NCBI RefSeq assembly: GCF_000372725.1
Contig: NW_005201092.1
Coordinates: 877,220-941,219, forward strand
Length of the DNA: 64,000 nucleotides
Direction: 5' to 3'
Source: Emiliania huxleyi CCMP1516
Lineage: Eukaryota > Haptophyta > Isochrysidales > Noelaerhabdaceae
Part shown: positions 25,059 through 34,382 of the stretch, piece by piece
Position numbering within the stretch: the first letter of the stretch is position 1
How the letters are laid out: every line of letters starts with the position of its first letter
Position numbers and translations under genes: made by a program
The notes under the pieces: model-generated
Databases searched by the model: none
Told to the model about the DNA's origin: nothing
The model's input: the letters and a program-made list of their open reading frames with translations, nothing else

Positions 25059-25691
25059 TCATGGGTGTGCAGCTCTTGCAGTGCCCATGGAACTTGGCGC
25101 GGTGTGTGTTGTCTGGCCGCCCATACCCAATGATTCACGAGGATCGTCAGGACCGATGTTGCGCGCCAACCAGTAGTCCTTGCCGTAGTCGTAGAAGAGC
25201 TCCTCGCCAACTTGGATGTCGCGCTTCGCATACAGGGCGTATGCTCGGCCGTACTTTTCGCGTGTCGTAGCCTGCGACAGATTCGCGTATTGCCCACGCG
25301 CATGGTTTATGAATCGCGTCCATGAGGCGTGCTGTCCACGCCAAGCAACTCCTTCATGCTCCATCGCCAACCAAGCTTTGTCAGTCCAACCATGCACGTT
25401 GGCCTCGTCGCCGTTCGCCAAGACCAGCCGGCCGAGCGGGTCATACGCGTCACGCCGGGCGCGATCGCCCAACATCACATAATCACGATTTTCAAGCTCT
25501 GGTAGGTCCGATGCTCTAACACTCTTGCCCTCGTAGAAGCCGACGAGTGAGCCAGCTTTGATGAAAACACTCGTGAAAGCTCCTCCGCCGCCTGTTTCGC
25601 ATAGGCTCTTGCGAATGCTGACGTTGCTCTTCACCCAATCTGCAGACGCAGCGTGCGCCGCCAGCCGCTCCTTCTTGGAGCGCTTCGGCAT
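25059..25691 (-). CDS. SET-domain protein (putative lysine methyltransferase)
   Basis: A 210-aa intronless protein from 25691 (MPKRSKKERLAAHAAS). Residues about 20-190 form a SET domain: SIRKSLCETGGGGAFTSVFI, GSLVGFYEGKSV, TRFINHARGQYANL and RDIQVGEELFYDYGKDYW. The cofactor/active-site motifs NHA and the ELFYDYG strand-loop are present, but the NHSCxPN Cys is replaced and there is no Cys-rich post-SET segment. Such single-domain SET proteins methylate histones or other proteins; substrate unknown. The C-terminal ~30 residues look unstructured. A decayed SET fragment lies at 28440-28985, which may be related. Confidence 0.8.
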   Translation of the reverse strand: MPKRSKKERLAAHAASADWVKSNVSIRKSLCETGGGGAFTSVFIKAGSLVGFYEGKSVRASDLPELENRDYVMLGDRARRDAYDPLGRLVLANGDEANVHGWTDKAWLAMEHEGVAWRGQHASWTRFINHARGQYANLSQATTREKYGRAYALYAKRDIQVGEELFYDYGKDYWLARNIGPDDPRESLGMGGQTTHTAPSSMGTARAAHP

Positions 25692-26313
25692 CGTGAGGGT
25701 GGAAGCAGCACGGCCGTCGTCCCGCTCTGTTCGCTGGTCGGCCCCGGGTAAACTAAAATTACGTAAGAGCCATGTATCTACTCCGCTCAGTTGTGTAGGC
25801 GTTTTCTTTCTTTTTTCAGAGGGGGGGGGGGGGCGCAAACCCCGTCAGCTTTTTTTCGTCAGCAGTTCACCCTCGGGTATGTTCGTAAGAACTACGTACA
25901 CTGATATATTGAAAATAGTGATCTAATCACCCGAATGCCACGTTTGGATCGCTTCTCATCGCAAACCCCGTAAGCAGTCCTCCTCCGGGAATGTACGTTT
26001 AAGAGCTACATACACCGCGTACCCTCCCCACTCCCGCCTCTCATATTTGTGTCACACACCACGCGGAACGCATCTCCATCGCTTCGGTGAAGGGGGTGAA
26101 CCGCGCCACACACATCCTCGATCGCCGTGCAAAGCTCGCTTCCGAGCTCTCACGCCGCGCGTAGGGCCCTTAGGGGCCTAGAGAACACAAACCCCTCTCT
26201 CTTTTCTCCCAGAGCGGGTGGGACGAGGAGGGAGGAGGAGCGTGTGCCGATGGGGCTGAAGGTTGCTGGCATCCCAACTGTATGCATACATTAGCTAACA
26301 CTAGGCACGTCCT
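25692..26313. other. Spacer with degenerate direct repeat
   Basis: Two diverged copies of a ~90-nt unit: CGCAAACCCCGT, then GTATGTTCGTAAGAACTACG and GAATGTACGTTTAAGAGCTA (about 25840-25905 and 25964-26015). A G-run lies at 25821-25833. No gene supported. Confidence 0.5.
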
Positions 26314-27405
26314 ATGCGCCGAGTGCGAGGCGGTGTGAAGGGAGAGAGGAGGGAGCACTACCGGGAGATGAGGAAAGGCGCGGCGGACGTGCTCAAGGCG
26401 CTACGATGGACGCCACCGAAGTCAAGGAGGCGGACACTCGCCCACACCGCAGAGTGCGAAGCCCAGGCGCTCGCTGTACGCGCCATTGCTGGGGCGACGA
26501 AGAGGTGCGCAGGAAGAAGGGAGAGCGACGAGGAATGGGAGGCGATGGAGCAACTGCTAGCTGGACGACTACCCGAGCCGAGTGTGATGGACCAGGACCC
26601 GCCAGAAGACATCATGAGGGAGTATGACACACGGGTGGTGACTTCACTCAAGGCACTGCAGCAGACGGCGGCATCAATAATCAAAGTACGGGAAGGGAAG
26701 AGGAAGGGACTCGAGGCGGAGAGGAAGGAACGAGTAGCCGCGGAAACAGAACGCCTGAGAGAGGGACAGAAGGAAAGGAAGGAGAGGATACGAGAAATGG
26801 AGTGGGCGGCGAATGCGTGTATTTGCTGGCGACGGAGGCGACATCGACAACGTGATGCCGAGGAGAAGGAAAGGGAAGAGGCAGAGAGACGCCTCGAAGC
26901 GGGGAGAGGCAGAACGACGAGAGCGATGGGGATGACACTCAAAACGACCCACTGCGAGCTCGAAGGCGAAGGCCAGCGCAGGAAACGCGGTGATAGGAAC
27001 GACGATGCGGCGAGCGCCGGAGGGAAGCGACGACAGCGAGGGGACGAGGACGGCGAGCAGAGAGGAGAACAGACGGCGAGCGGCGCACGCGAGGGCGACC
27101 ACGCAGGAGAAAACAGACGGGACGAGGGGAAGGAAACGCGGCCCGCCAGGAAGCGAAGGCAGACGGCAAGATACGTCGCCGGACCAGCGACAGGAAGCGC
27201 AGGAAAACAAAAAGAATTCAACGAAGAACTCTCTCTCGCAGCACACAGGTTCGACACAGGTACGCCACGGTACCAAAAGAGGCACAGTAAGAATTTAAAC
27301 AAAACAACTCTCTCTCTCAGCACACAGGCTCGACACAGGTGCGAACTGGCGCGTGCTAGTACTATCACCGGCACACCACCGGAGCCGCCTAAGCGACTCC
27401 GTTAA
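26314..27405 (+). CDS. Highly charged coiled-coil ORF, probably mobile-element derived
   Basis: A 363-aa frame from an ATG at 26314. It is rich in Arg, Glu and Lys with long heptad-like stretches (EAERKERVAAETERLREGQK), a short Cys/Arg segment, and an Arg/Gln/Gly-rich C-terminus. No domain recognised. Its last ~65 codons run through two copies of a dispersed sequence (CTCTCTCGCAGCACACAGG, GACACAGGTGCGAACTGGCG) that also forms the loop of the foldback element at 2442-2582. This argues that the 3' end lies in repeat DNA and that the ORF belongs to, or was truncated by, an element. Confidence 0.4.
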   Translation: MRRVRGGVKGERREHYREMRKGAADVLKALRWTPPKSRRRTLAHTAECEAQALAVRAIAGATKRCAGRRESDEEWEAMEQLLAGRLPEPSVMDQDPPEDIMREYDTRVVTSLKALQQTAASIIKVREGKRKGLEAERKERVAAETERLREGQKERKERIREMEWAANACICWRRRRHRQRDAEEKEREEAERRLEAGRGRTTRAMGMTLKTTHCELEGEGQRRKRGDRNDDAASAGGKRRQRGDEDGEQRGEQTASGAREGDHAGENRRDEGKETRPARKRRQTARYVAGPATGSAGKQKEFNEELSLAAHRFDTGTPRYQKRHSKNLNKTTLSLSTQARHRCELARASTITGTPPEPPKRLR

Positions 27406-28357
27406 GAACGGCAATGCACTTAGCTCCGTGCACAATGCCGCTGTCCCCGCACGCTAGCTCGTTCACCGTCTGCCACGCCACGGCGGTGTGGAGAACGACA
27501 GACAAGCGCTGCATCTGCAGCCCGTGCCAGTTCTTGGTGGTCCATGTGACCTCATCGAGGTGCTGAGCGTGCGAAAGTTTGTTACTCAGCTGGTCCGCCG
27601 CCTGCCGAAGAATTCTGCGGACGCCGTCCCCGAAGCCGCCGAACGTCTCGAAGTCGAGCAAGCGCAGGTCGCAATTCTTCTCCCGCGCGAACCGGTAGTC
27701 GCCCTTCTCGTAGGGGGCCGTCACAGGTGCCCCCGCCTCCACCTCCCCCTCACTCTCCCCCTCCTCCTCTTCCGCCGCCGCCGCCTCCGCCTCTGCATCC
27801 TCCGCCTCCCTCCCCCCCTCCCCCCCCCCTCCCGGCCGCGGCCATGCAGCATGCCCTAACACTAAGTCGAGCAGCTCCCGCTCGGTGTTGCCGAAGGCGA
27901 CAAAAGCCCCCTTCCAGCCGAGCCGATCGCCACCCTTGCACGCAAGCGAGCTCGTCAGTTTCAAGTCGCCAACGAGGCGCACATGCCCTTTGCCGATGTT
28001 CGCCGCCGCCACGTCAGGTTGTTTTGGGTTACTGTAACTGAGGTGTGCAGTCGGCTCCATCTCGATGAGCATGCCCCACGCCGAGCGAAGGGTCTTGACG
28101 AGTCGTTTGAGCAGGTATTTGTGTCGTGTTGCGTGCTTCGCACGCGGGTTGACCATTGCGGCATCGCCGAGTTCTTCGTGCGGCTTGCCGTTTGGCGCCT
28201 TCTTGCCCGCCTCCACCGCCTGGCAGGCAACATCGAGCGGGAGGCCGAGGCGGCGCTGGACTGTAATGCGCATCGCCCACGTCTCCATCTTCATATCATC
28301 CCGCATGGGGATCGCATTCAGGAAGGCGCCAGCCCCCTCCTGGCTGACTGCGACGAA
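27389..28357 (-). mobile_element. Retroelement tail: RT-linked C-terminal domain
   Basis: The minus-strand frame begins in GAGAFLNAIPMRDDMKME and continues VQRRLGLPLDVA, HATRHKYLLKRLVKTLRSA, MLIEMEPTAHLSY, QPDVAAAN and LVGDLKLTSS. The order GAxAFLxAIP, RRLGLPL, RH, E and PD...D corresponds to the region downstream of reverse transcriptase in many non-LTR retroelements (an endonuclease-like fold). The RT palm itself is absent, so this is a 5'-truncated fragment, as LINE insertions usually are. The frame runs open to a stop at 27389, with an acidic insertion (EEEEGESEGEVEAG) in the middle. Confidence 0.55.
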
Positions 28358-28439
28358 CCGAAAAGAACAACAGCGGGAGCATGGAGACGAGGGAAGGCGC
28401 GAGGCGCTCCGCCGACAAGCAGCAGAGGCGGCGGCGAAA

Positions 28440-28985
28440 GTAACGACGGCCATGCTAACGACGGGCGGCACGGTGGAAGGGGCGAAGGTAGGCCCCTCTA
28501 GCATAGCGGAAGGGGAACTCGGCCTACTGGCGACGAGGAGGCTAGAGAAATTTGAGGTGTGTAGCATCTACACTGGGGAGATCTTCCGGACAGGAACGGC
28601 GCAGCCACCAGAGACAGTACCAGACGAACTATCACGACACACGGCAGCAGGGGGGACGCAGCTGGATGGAAGTGACGACGAGAGCGGGGACGACTTTGAC
28701 ATGGTCATATGGGGACTCATACAGGAGCCACCGCAAGGAGATGGGATACAGGGCGGGGACCAGGGCGGATCCGAACGCAATAACACCCCAGCAAGCGCGG
28801 ACGGCATTCGCGAGATACTGCAAAAAGATAGACGTGACGAAGGAGGAGCTAGCGTGGAACTTTGGATGCATATCGGCAAGCCAAAATAACGAGCAGGAGG
28901 CTGTCCTGGTGCGTGAGCTAATCCTGAGCAAGGCAACAATAAGCGACTGTACCACGGAGCACAGAGCGCAGAAGACAGGACGGCG
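28440..28985 (+). pseudogene. Decayed SET-domain gene fragment
   Basis: In one frame lies a typical SET start (VGPSSIAEGELGLLATRRLE then CSIYTGE). About 150 nt on, in another frame, is the typical SET end (EVTTRAGTTLTWSYGDSY). It continues into ITPQQARTAFARYCKKIDVT. The central NHSCxPN region is missing and the frame is broken. The fragment abuts the truncated retroelement tail head to head and may have been carried with it. Confidence 0.5.
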
Positions 28986-28997
28986 GCGACGACGGAC

Positions 28998-29504
28998 ATG
29001 GCAGAGACGAGTGTGAAACAAAGGGCGGCGGGCATGGAGGGCGGTAGCGACGGGGATGGTGACGGTGACGGTGGCGAGGGAGAGGAAGGGGGTCCATTAG
29101 CACCAGACAGCGAGAGGGGCAGGGAGGAAAGAGGGAGAGAGGAAGCCAACGCGACGTGCACAGAGGATGAGGATATAAACTGGGACGACGCAGCGGAGGG
29201 GATAGGCGAGGGAATCGAGGGACCGGAGGGCTTTCGCGACAGCGACGATGACGACGAAGGAAGGGGAGAGAAGACGGAGGGGCGACATGCAGGAAGAGCG
29301 AAATCGCTAACGGCCCAAGCAGAGAGGGCGACGGCGGGGCACGAGGGAACAACGGAGACGCTACCGATGACGCGAACCGAGGCACGGACGACGGCGGGGA
29401 CGGCCCCCCGCATGGACACCCTCTGGGGCCCCCGCGCCGGCCCAGAGTCAATCAATGTACCGCCCTCAGCGCACTCCTCCTCCCTAGGGCCAAACCAGCT
29501 CTAA
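28998..29504 (+). CDS. Acidic low-complexity ORF
   Basis: 168 aa from an ATG at 28998, rich in Glu, Asp and Gly (GDGDGDGGEGEEGG, FRDSDDDDEGRGE). No domain recognised. It lies within the mobile-element region and may be the C-terminal part of the same decayed gene as the SET relic, in yet another frame, rather than a separate gene. Confidence 0.3.
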   Translation: MAETSVKQRAAGMEGGSDGDGDGDGGEGEEGGPLAPDSERGREERGREEANATCTEDEDINWDDAAEGIGEGIEGPEGFRDSDDDDEGRGEKTEGRHAGRAKSLTAQAERATAGHEGTTETLPMTRTEARTTAGTAPRMDTLWGPRAGPESINVPPSAHSSSLGPNQL

Positions 29505-29562
29505 CCCGGGGTGCGCTGCACTAACCCGGCCCTAACCCACCCCTAACCCGGCGCAGACCCAT
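29503..29562 (+). repeat. CTAACCC-like (telomere-type) degenerate repeats
   Basis: Several CTAACCC/CCTAACCC units within 60 nt (CTAACCCGGGG, GGCCCTAACCCACCCCTAAC). They match the complement of the common TTAGGG telomere repeat, but are irregular and internal. Confidence 0.5.
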
Positions 29563-29587
29563 GCTGACGTATGCCCCCAGCCGCACG

Positions 29588-30170
29588 GTGGGCCTGCCGC
29601 GGCCTCGGACCGCGCACTTTGGAAAAGCATCGACCTTCGCACTTCGCCCGTTGCGCACATCGTCGGCGGCGGCGGCCAGGGCCTCGACGACGGCCAGGGC
29701 CTCGACGACGGCCAGGGCCTCGACGACGCCAATTACATCGTCACTCCTTTCAACGACCCGTCCGAGAACATTCCCTGCTCGAGCAGGAGCTGGACTACCG
29801 GCGGCTCTTCCGTCAGCGCGCGACTGTCGGGCTACACGGCAATGACTCCTTCCGTTCGCGGGGCCGCCGCACTTTGCGGTGCGGTTCGATGTGGAGCAGG
29901 AGACAGAGAACCTGATCTGGGCGTCGAGCGTGCGGCCATCGCCACCATCGCCGCGGCTGAAGGTGGCCACCGGCCCGACGCGTGATGAGCGGCTGAAGGT
30001 GCCCCGGGATCAGTACGGCTGGTCCCCAAGGCGAACGGTGCGCCCGACGACGCATTCGACACTTTCCTCGAGTCGGGTGGCTACAAATCGTCCGGCATCC
30101 TCACGGACGAGCTGTCGCTCTCGTGGAAGTACTTCCTCACAGAGGACGAGGGGGATCTGGCGGAGGAATT
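29588..30170 (+). pseudogene. Deleted copy of the F-box-like gene at 44114-45496
   Basis: Sequence matches the sense strand of the 44114-45496 gene in three blocks: the CGCACTTTGGAAAAGCATCG to GAACAT part with the GGCCAGGGCCTCGACGACGG repeats; the CCGCCGCACTTTGCGGT to CCCCGGGATCAG part; and the CTGGTCCCCAAGGCGAACGG to GAGGACGAGG part. Between them two internal stretches are missing, with junctions at short shared words (CAG at the second). The 5' F-box region is also lost. It cannot encode the protein. Confidence 0.75.
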
Positions 30171-30443
30171 TTGTGTGGAATTTTGTGGTTTGTGAAATTC
30201 TGTTAGTGCCAGTGCGCGCCAGTCCCGTGCCCAGAGCCGTGCGAGGGAGTTTCTTGGAGCCGCGCCTGTCCGCACCTGTGTCGAGCCTGTCTGCTGTGAG
30301 AGAGAGTTGTGTTCAGTTAAATTCTTGCAGCACTAGTTGTAGCACACACGGCTAGACGTGGGTCGAGACTTGGGACTGCGTTTTTCTTCTTCGATTTTAT
30401 TGAAGAAAACGCGCGTCCGTTGTAACGAACGCATCTTTCAGCG
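30171..30443. other. Spacer with dispersed repeat
   Basis: Contains GTTAGTGCCAGTGCGCGCCA followed by GTCCCGTGCC (about 30201-30230), which recurs at 49919-49950, and an inverted relative of the CTCTCTC...CACAGG repeat near 30285-30320. Confidence 0.5.
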
Positions 30444-31307
30444 ATGGCCCGGCGGTTGTGCTGCTGGCGCGCGCCGTCGCGGCGCACCTCGTCCGCGCCG
30501 GACAAGCCCAAGCGGTGGCGGACCGCCCGCCGCTCCGCCAGGGTGGGGCCGGCGCCGCCCGCGGGCACCTCCTCCGGCGCCGAGCAGACTTGGATCCTGC
30601 TCGGGTGCGACGGCGCGGGCAAGTCGACGCTGGCGGCGGCGCTGTGCGAGCGTGCGAGTCGTAGCGACACGACGCCGACGTGCGGCTTCACCACCGCGAG
30701 CGCCACGCTCCGCCGGCAGCGGCTGCGCCTCTTCGATGTGGGCGGCGGCGCCGGCATCCGAGCCATTTGGGACAATTACTATGCAGAGGCGCACGCCGCA
30801 ATCTTTGTGGTGGACGCGTCGGACGTGGAGCGGCTCGAGGAGGCGCGTGGGCTGCTGCACGCGGCGTGCGCCCACGCCAATCTCGCCGGCAAGCCCCTCC
30901 TCATCGTGGGCAACAAGTCGGACCTGCCGCACGCCGCCGGGACGGACGAGCTCGCCGCTGCGCTTGGCGCTCACGCGCTGGCGGCGGGTCCGCGCGGGGT
31001 GTGCCGCACGTCCGCGCTGTCGGACGCGGTTGCGGCGCGGGAGAGGGGCGGCAGCGACGACAGCCTCGCGAGCTCGCTCGACTGGCTGGCGACGACCGTG
31101 CAGCAGGACTTTGGATCGCTGGCAGCGGAGGCGAAGGCGGCTGTGCCTCGCTCCACTTCCGAGAGGGCAGCCAGCGTCGTGAGCATCTCGGGCGAACGCT
31201 ATACCAGCGTGTGGCAGCGAGCGCGCTCCGAGGCTTTTAGAGTGCGCTTCTCTTCGGACGCACTGTGCTGGCTGCCACGATATCTCATATCTGGGTGGAC
31301 CTTCTAA
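30444..31307 (+). CDS. ARF-like small GTPase (ARL13/ARL2-like)
   Basis: A 287-aa intronless protein. The G domain starts near residue 49: P-loop GCDGAGKST (54-62), switch I PTCGFTT, Walker B/switch II LFDVGGGAGIRAIWDNYY (the normal WDxGGQ Gln is replaced by Gly-Ala), NKSD guanine specificity motif in IVGNKSDLP, and SAL. The ARF signature GxxxxRxxWxxYYxxxxAxIFVVD is intact. The N-terminal ~48 residues are basic and lack the myristoylatable Gly2 of classical ARFs; the ~100-residue tail beyond the G domain recalls ARL13-type proteins (membrane and ciliary traffic), but this is inference. Loss of the catalytic Gln suggests slow or GAP-independent hydrolysis. Confidence 0.75.
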   Translation: MARRLCCWRAPSRRTSSAPDKPKRWRTARRSARVGPAPPAGTSSGAEQTWILLGCDGAGKSTLAAALCERASRSDTTPTCGFTTASATLRRQRLRLFDVGGGAGIRAIWDNYYAEAHAAIFVVDASDVERLEEARGLLHAACAHANLAGKPLLIVGNKSDLPHAAGTDELAAALGAHALAAGPRGVCRTSALSDAVAARERGGSDDSLASSLDWLATTVQQDFGSLAAEAKAAVPRSTSERAASVVSISGERYTSVWQRARSEAFRVRFSSDALCWLPRYLISGWTF

Positions 31308-31569
31308 AAGCGAGTTCTCCGCGAACAAGCGCCTGCTTCTAAAAGCGTCTCGCGATGAACGCGAGCAAAAACCTTGCCGAACAGAAGAAATCAGCCGCCG
31401 CCGCGGAGAGGTACAGAGATCAGAGTCCACCACTCTCTGCTGCAGACACTAGACAACGACCACAGCAGAGTACCACAGAGAGGAGAGAGAGTGAATAGAC
31501 GCGGATTGAAATCCTGGGTCTCATATGACACGTACGTCGCTGATAGCAGAAGGAGGAGATCGGCGTGCG
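31308..31569. other. Convergent 3' intergenic region
   Basis: Between the convergent GTPase and small membrane protein genes; nothing recognised. Confidence 0.35.
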
Positions 31570-32300
31570 TCACCCCCACGCGAACACCTGCACGGAGAAG
31601 ACGGCGGCGGCGACGCACGCCGAGATGGCCATGACGCGCAGCCCGACCTCGCGCGGCGCCTCGCAGGTCGTCGCCTCGAAGAGCGTCGTGTTGTGCCGCT
31701 GGCGCAGCCGCTCGCCGCAGAGCTGCTGCGCCTGAGGGAGGGAGTGGCGGGCAGGGCCGCGATGAGGCGTGCGCACGCCGGGAGGCGCGTTGCGGTGGTG
31801 CGAGGCCGGGTGTGGTGTGCCCTCGCCTTCCAGAGGACCGCTGCTCGACTCGCGCCGGCTCGGATCATCTGCGCGGCGTGCGGGCATGTCGCCTCCTGCA
31901 GCTGCTCGAGCAGCGACGCACAGGCGGAGGGATCGAGCCGGCAGGTGCGGAGCGGCGGCAGCTCGGACGCAGCGGTCGCGCTCGCGGCGGCAGCGCACAA
32001 AGCCGCGTCCTCCTCAGCCGCTCCGCTGGTAGCGGCGGCGAGCGCGGCACGGGAGAGGGCGGTGCAGATGCCGCACCGCTCCTTGAAGGAGCCCGCATCG
32101 ACCGCGTACGCCTCGCACGCGCCCGGGCCAGCGACGAGCTCTGCGCTCGCTGCCGGCTCCTCGCCGCCGCTGCACAAGTCCTCCGGCAGCGCCGGCGCAG
32201 AGCAGCGCTCGCTGCGGCAGGCCGACCAGCTCTCGTTGGAAGGGCAGGTGAAGTTGCAGATGTAGTAGTCGCGAGGGGCGGCGAGCGCGAGGAGGAAGAG

Positions 32301-32303
<3 letters not shown>
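31570..32303 (-). CDS. Small Cys-rich type I membrane protein
   Basis: Two exons (32303-31875, 31731-31570) give 196 aa. A short N-terminal hydrophobic segment (MLFLLALAAP) acts as signal peptide. The ectodomain has many Cys (YYICNFTCPSNESWSACRSE, CSGGEE, ERCGICTAL, TCRLDPSAC, TCPHA) and two N-x-S/T sites. The second exon gives QQLCGERLRQRHNTT and a C-terminal helix (RVMAISACVAAAVFSVQVFA), so it is probably anchored at its end. The intron starts GC and its first bases (GCGCAG) repeat the start of exon 2. Start at 32303 lies directly after a TG repeat; frames extending upstream through it read poly-Thr/His and are artefacts. Family unknown. Confidence 0.65.
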
Positions 32304-32333
<30 letters not shown>

Positions 32334-32581
32334 CCCCGGCACCGGGGCCCCGGCGCCAGCCTCTTTCCCTGCGATTTTTCTTTTGCTCGAGTTGGTTGCG
32401 TTTCTTTTTTCTTCGTTTCTCTTCCCACCGTCTGCAAACACGGCGCTCAGCTCCCGAGTCTGCCGCCGCTCACAGAAAACACAAAGGCGGTGCCCGAAAT
32501 CGCACAGTGACAGTCAGACAAACCGCTCACACAGAAGCACAACCGGGCCGCGCAAACCGCTCACATAAGACGATACGGGAC
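32304..32581. promoter_or_regulatory. Shared divergent promoter with (TG)n tract
   Basis: 278 nt separate the start codons of two divergent genes. Includes a (TG)14-like tract at 32303-32332 and T-rich stretches near 32377-32420. A bidirectional promoter is inferred from position only. Confidence 0.45.
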
Positions 32582-34135
32582 ATGCCCCGCCCAGACAGGG
32601 CGGAGTCCGAAATCGATGTTGTGTCGGAGAGGGCCGCGCCGCCTCCCGCCGGGTGTGAGGCGGTCGAGTGCAGGCTGCTGCGTCACCCGAGGGTGGGGCT
32701 CGGCCTCATAGTCAACGATGATAACCTCATCATCAACGTCGATCCCGACTGCAGCGCCGCCGGCATTTTGCGTGCCGGCGACGAGATTGTCAGTCTCAAC
32801 GGCGAATGGCTGCAAGGCCCCATCGTCACGGCGCTCGACCCGAGCCGGACGTCGGAGGTCGTGATCATCCATCGGAAAACGGCATCGGTCCAAGCCCCGG
32901 ACCGAGACGGAAACGGAAAGTCGCCGCTCTATCCGCCTGTGCTCCTCTCGGAAAAGGCGGCAGGGAAGCGGCCGGCGAAGCAGGCGCCGCGCCCGTCAGA
33001 CGAGGGCGACTCGCGGGCGGCGGTGGCGCTGCACATGCAGGCCGTCGATGCTGCGGCAGCGGCGGAGGCGGCGGAGGCGGCGGCTGGGGGTGACATGGGG
33101 TGGACGCTGGCGCTGCAGGTCGCCGAGGCGGCGGAGGCGGCGGAGGCGGCGGAGGCGGCGGAGGCTGTCCGCAGAACCAGTGATAGCAGCGCCTTGGCTC
33201 CGGACGAGGCGCTGCAAGTCGGGCTCCGCGAGATGCAAGTCGCGGCGGACGCGGACGCGGCTCGCTGGCTGGGGTGGGAGGCCGACCCGATCAGCGGCGA
33301 GCGCCTGTACTGGGCTGCGGCTCGAGGCGACGACCTGCAGCCGCTGCTGGATGCGGGCTCGCCCGTCAACTGGCAGATGCCTGCTGGCAAGCGGGGGTCG
33401 GCCAAGGAGAAGGCAAGCACGCCCCTCGCCATCGCGAGCAAGAAGGGCCACTTGGACGCGGCGAGGCAGCTGCTGCACGCGGGCGCGGCTGTCCGGGCGA
33501 TCGACATCGTACGCACGGGAGTGCGCCAGCACAGCCGGCTTTGCGACGCGCTCGCCATCGCCGCCGCCGCCGGGCAGGTGGCGTGCGTGGAGGAGCTGCT
33601 CAACGCGAGCGACTCACGGCCGGGCGAGGCGCTGCGAGCCCTGCGGGCCAGGCGTGGCTTCCGCCTCTCGCAGCGAGGGCAGGTTGGGCAATGCCTGGCC
33701 CTGCTCCGAGCCGCCGTCGAGGGCGAAACTGCCTCCGCGCCTGACGGGGCGCAGAGCCAGGCCACACCGCCGCTGCCGCAGTCCGCACCGCAGCCCGCCG
33801 CACCGCAGCCGCAGCCGCAGGGCGCGCAGCAGTCGCACTTCTTTGTGACCGTGCCCCCCGACGCGGTGGCGGGGCAGCAGCTGACAGTCGCGGCGCCAAA
33901 CGGCACCTCGGTCTGGTTCCAAAGCTTGCCCGCCGACTTCTTTCCCAATGCACGCGTGCAAGTCGCGCACGACCCGGCCTCCGCCCCGGGCGCCGTCCAG
34001 CTCGTCCCGGACCCGGACGTAGTCCGCTCCCTCGAGGCGATGGGCTTCCCGGCCGAGCACGCAGCCCGCGCGGCGCTGCACGAGTTTGGCACGGAGGCGT
34101 GTGTGGCCTGGATCCTCCGCGAGCTGCAAGGGTAG
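32582..34135 (+). CDS. PDZ, ankyrin and UBA domain protein
   Basis: A 517-aa intronless protein. Residues ~20-100 form a PDZ-like domain (RVGLGLIVNDDNLIINVDPD, GILRAGDEIVSLNGEWLQG). Ankyrin-type repeats occupy ~235-340 (KASTPLAIASKKGHLDAARQ, LLHAGAAV, DALAIAAAAGQVACVEELLN). A Pro/Gln linker is followed by a small domain typical of plant and algal proteins (FFVTVPPDAVAGQQLTVAAP). The C-terminal 45 residues are a UBA domain (VVRSLEAMGFPAEHAARAAL). PDZ and ankyrin modules bind partner proteins and UBA binds ubiquitin, so an adaptor in ubiquitin-dependent traffic or turnover is likely (inference). Ala/Glu runs interrupt the PDZ-ankyrin linker. The start at 32582 is the first ATG in frame downstream of the TG tract. 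Confidence 0.75.
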   Translation: MPRPDRAESEIDVVSERAAPPPAGCEAVECRLLRHPRVGLGLIVNDDNLIINVDPDCSAAGILRAGDEIVSLNGEWLQGPIVTALDPSRTSEVVIIHRKTASVQAPDRDGNGKSPLYPPVLLSEKAAGKRPAKQAPRPSDEGDSRAAVALHMQAVDAAAAAEAAEAAAGGDMGWTLALQVAEAAEAAEAAEAAEAVRRTSDSSALAPDEALQVGLREMQVAADADAARWLGWEADPISGERLYWAAARGDDLQPLLDAGSPVNWQMPAGKRGSAKEKASTPLAIASKKGHLDAARQLLHAGAAVRAIDIVRTGVRQHSRLCDALAIAAAAGQVACVEELLNASDSRPGEALRALRARRGFRLSQRGQVGQCLALLRAAVEGETASAPDGAQSQATPPLPQSAPQPAAPQPQPQGAQQSHFFVTVPPDAVAGQQLTVAAPNGTSVWFQSLPADFFPNARVQVAHDPASAPGAVQLVPDPDVVRSLEAMGFPAEHAARAALHEFGTEACVAWILRELQG

Positions 34136-34382
34136 GGGGGGCGGGGGGAAATATATGTATGTGAAAAGTGGAACCAGCGGGATATCCCGGAGGTGAAACT
34201 GGACAGAGTCAGAGACGAGAACTGCAACTCGAGAGTCCCAGTCCGCGACCGCGGGTAGCGCGCGTTCGAGAGTGGAAGATGGACGAGAGGGGCGGACCAA
34301 GAAATCTTTGCTCTTTCACGATTCTTGTGTGTTAAACTCTTCGTGTTATAATTCGATACGTGTATAGGCGCCGGGCGCTACC
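34136..34382. other. Convergent 3' intergenic region
   Basis: Between the convergent PDZ/ankyrin/UBA and SPRY-like genes; no feature recognised. Confidence 0.35.

Noticed and set aside
32303..32441. Upstream extension of the small membrane protein through a TG repeat
   Set aside because: The extension is poly-Thr/His from a microsatellite; the Met at 32303 starts a good signal peptide.
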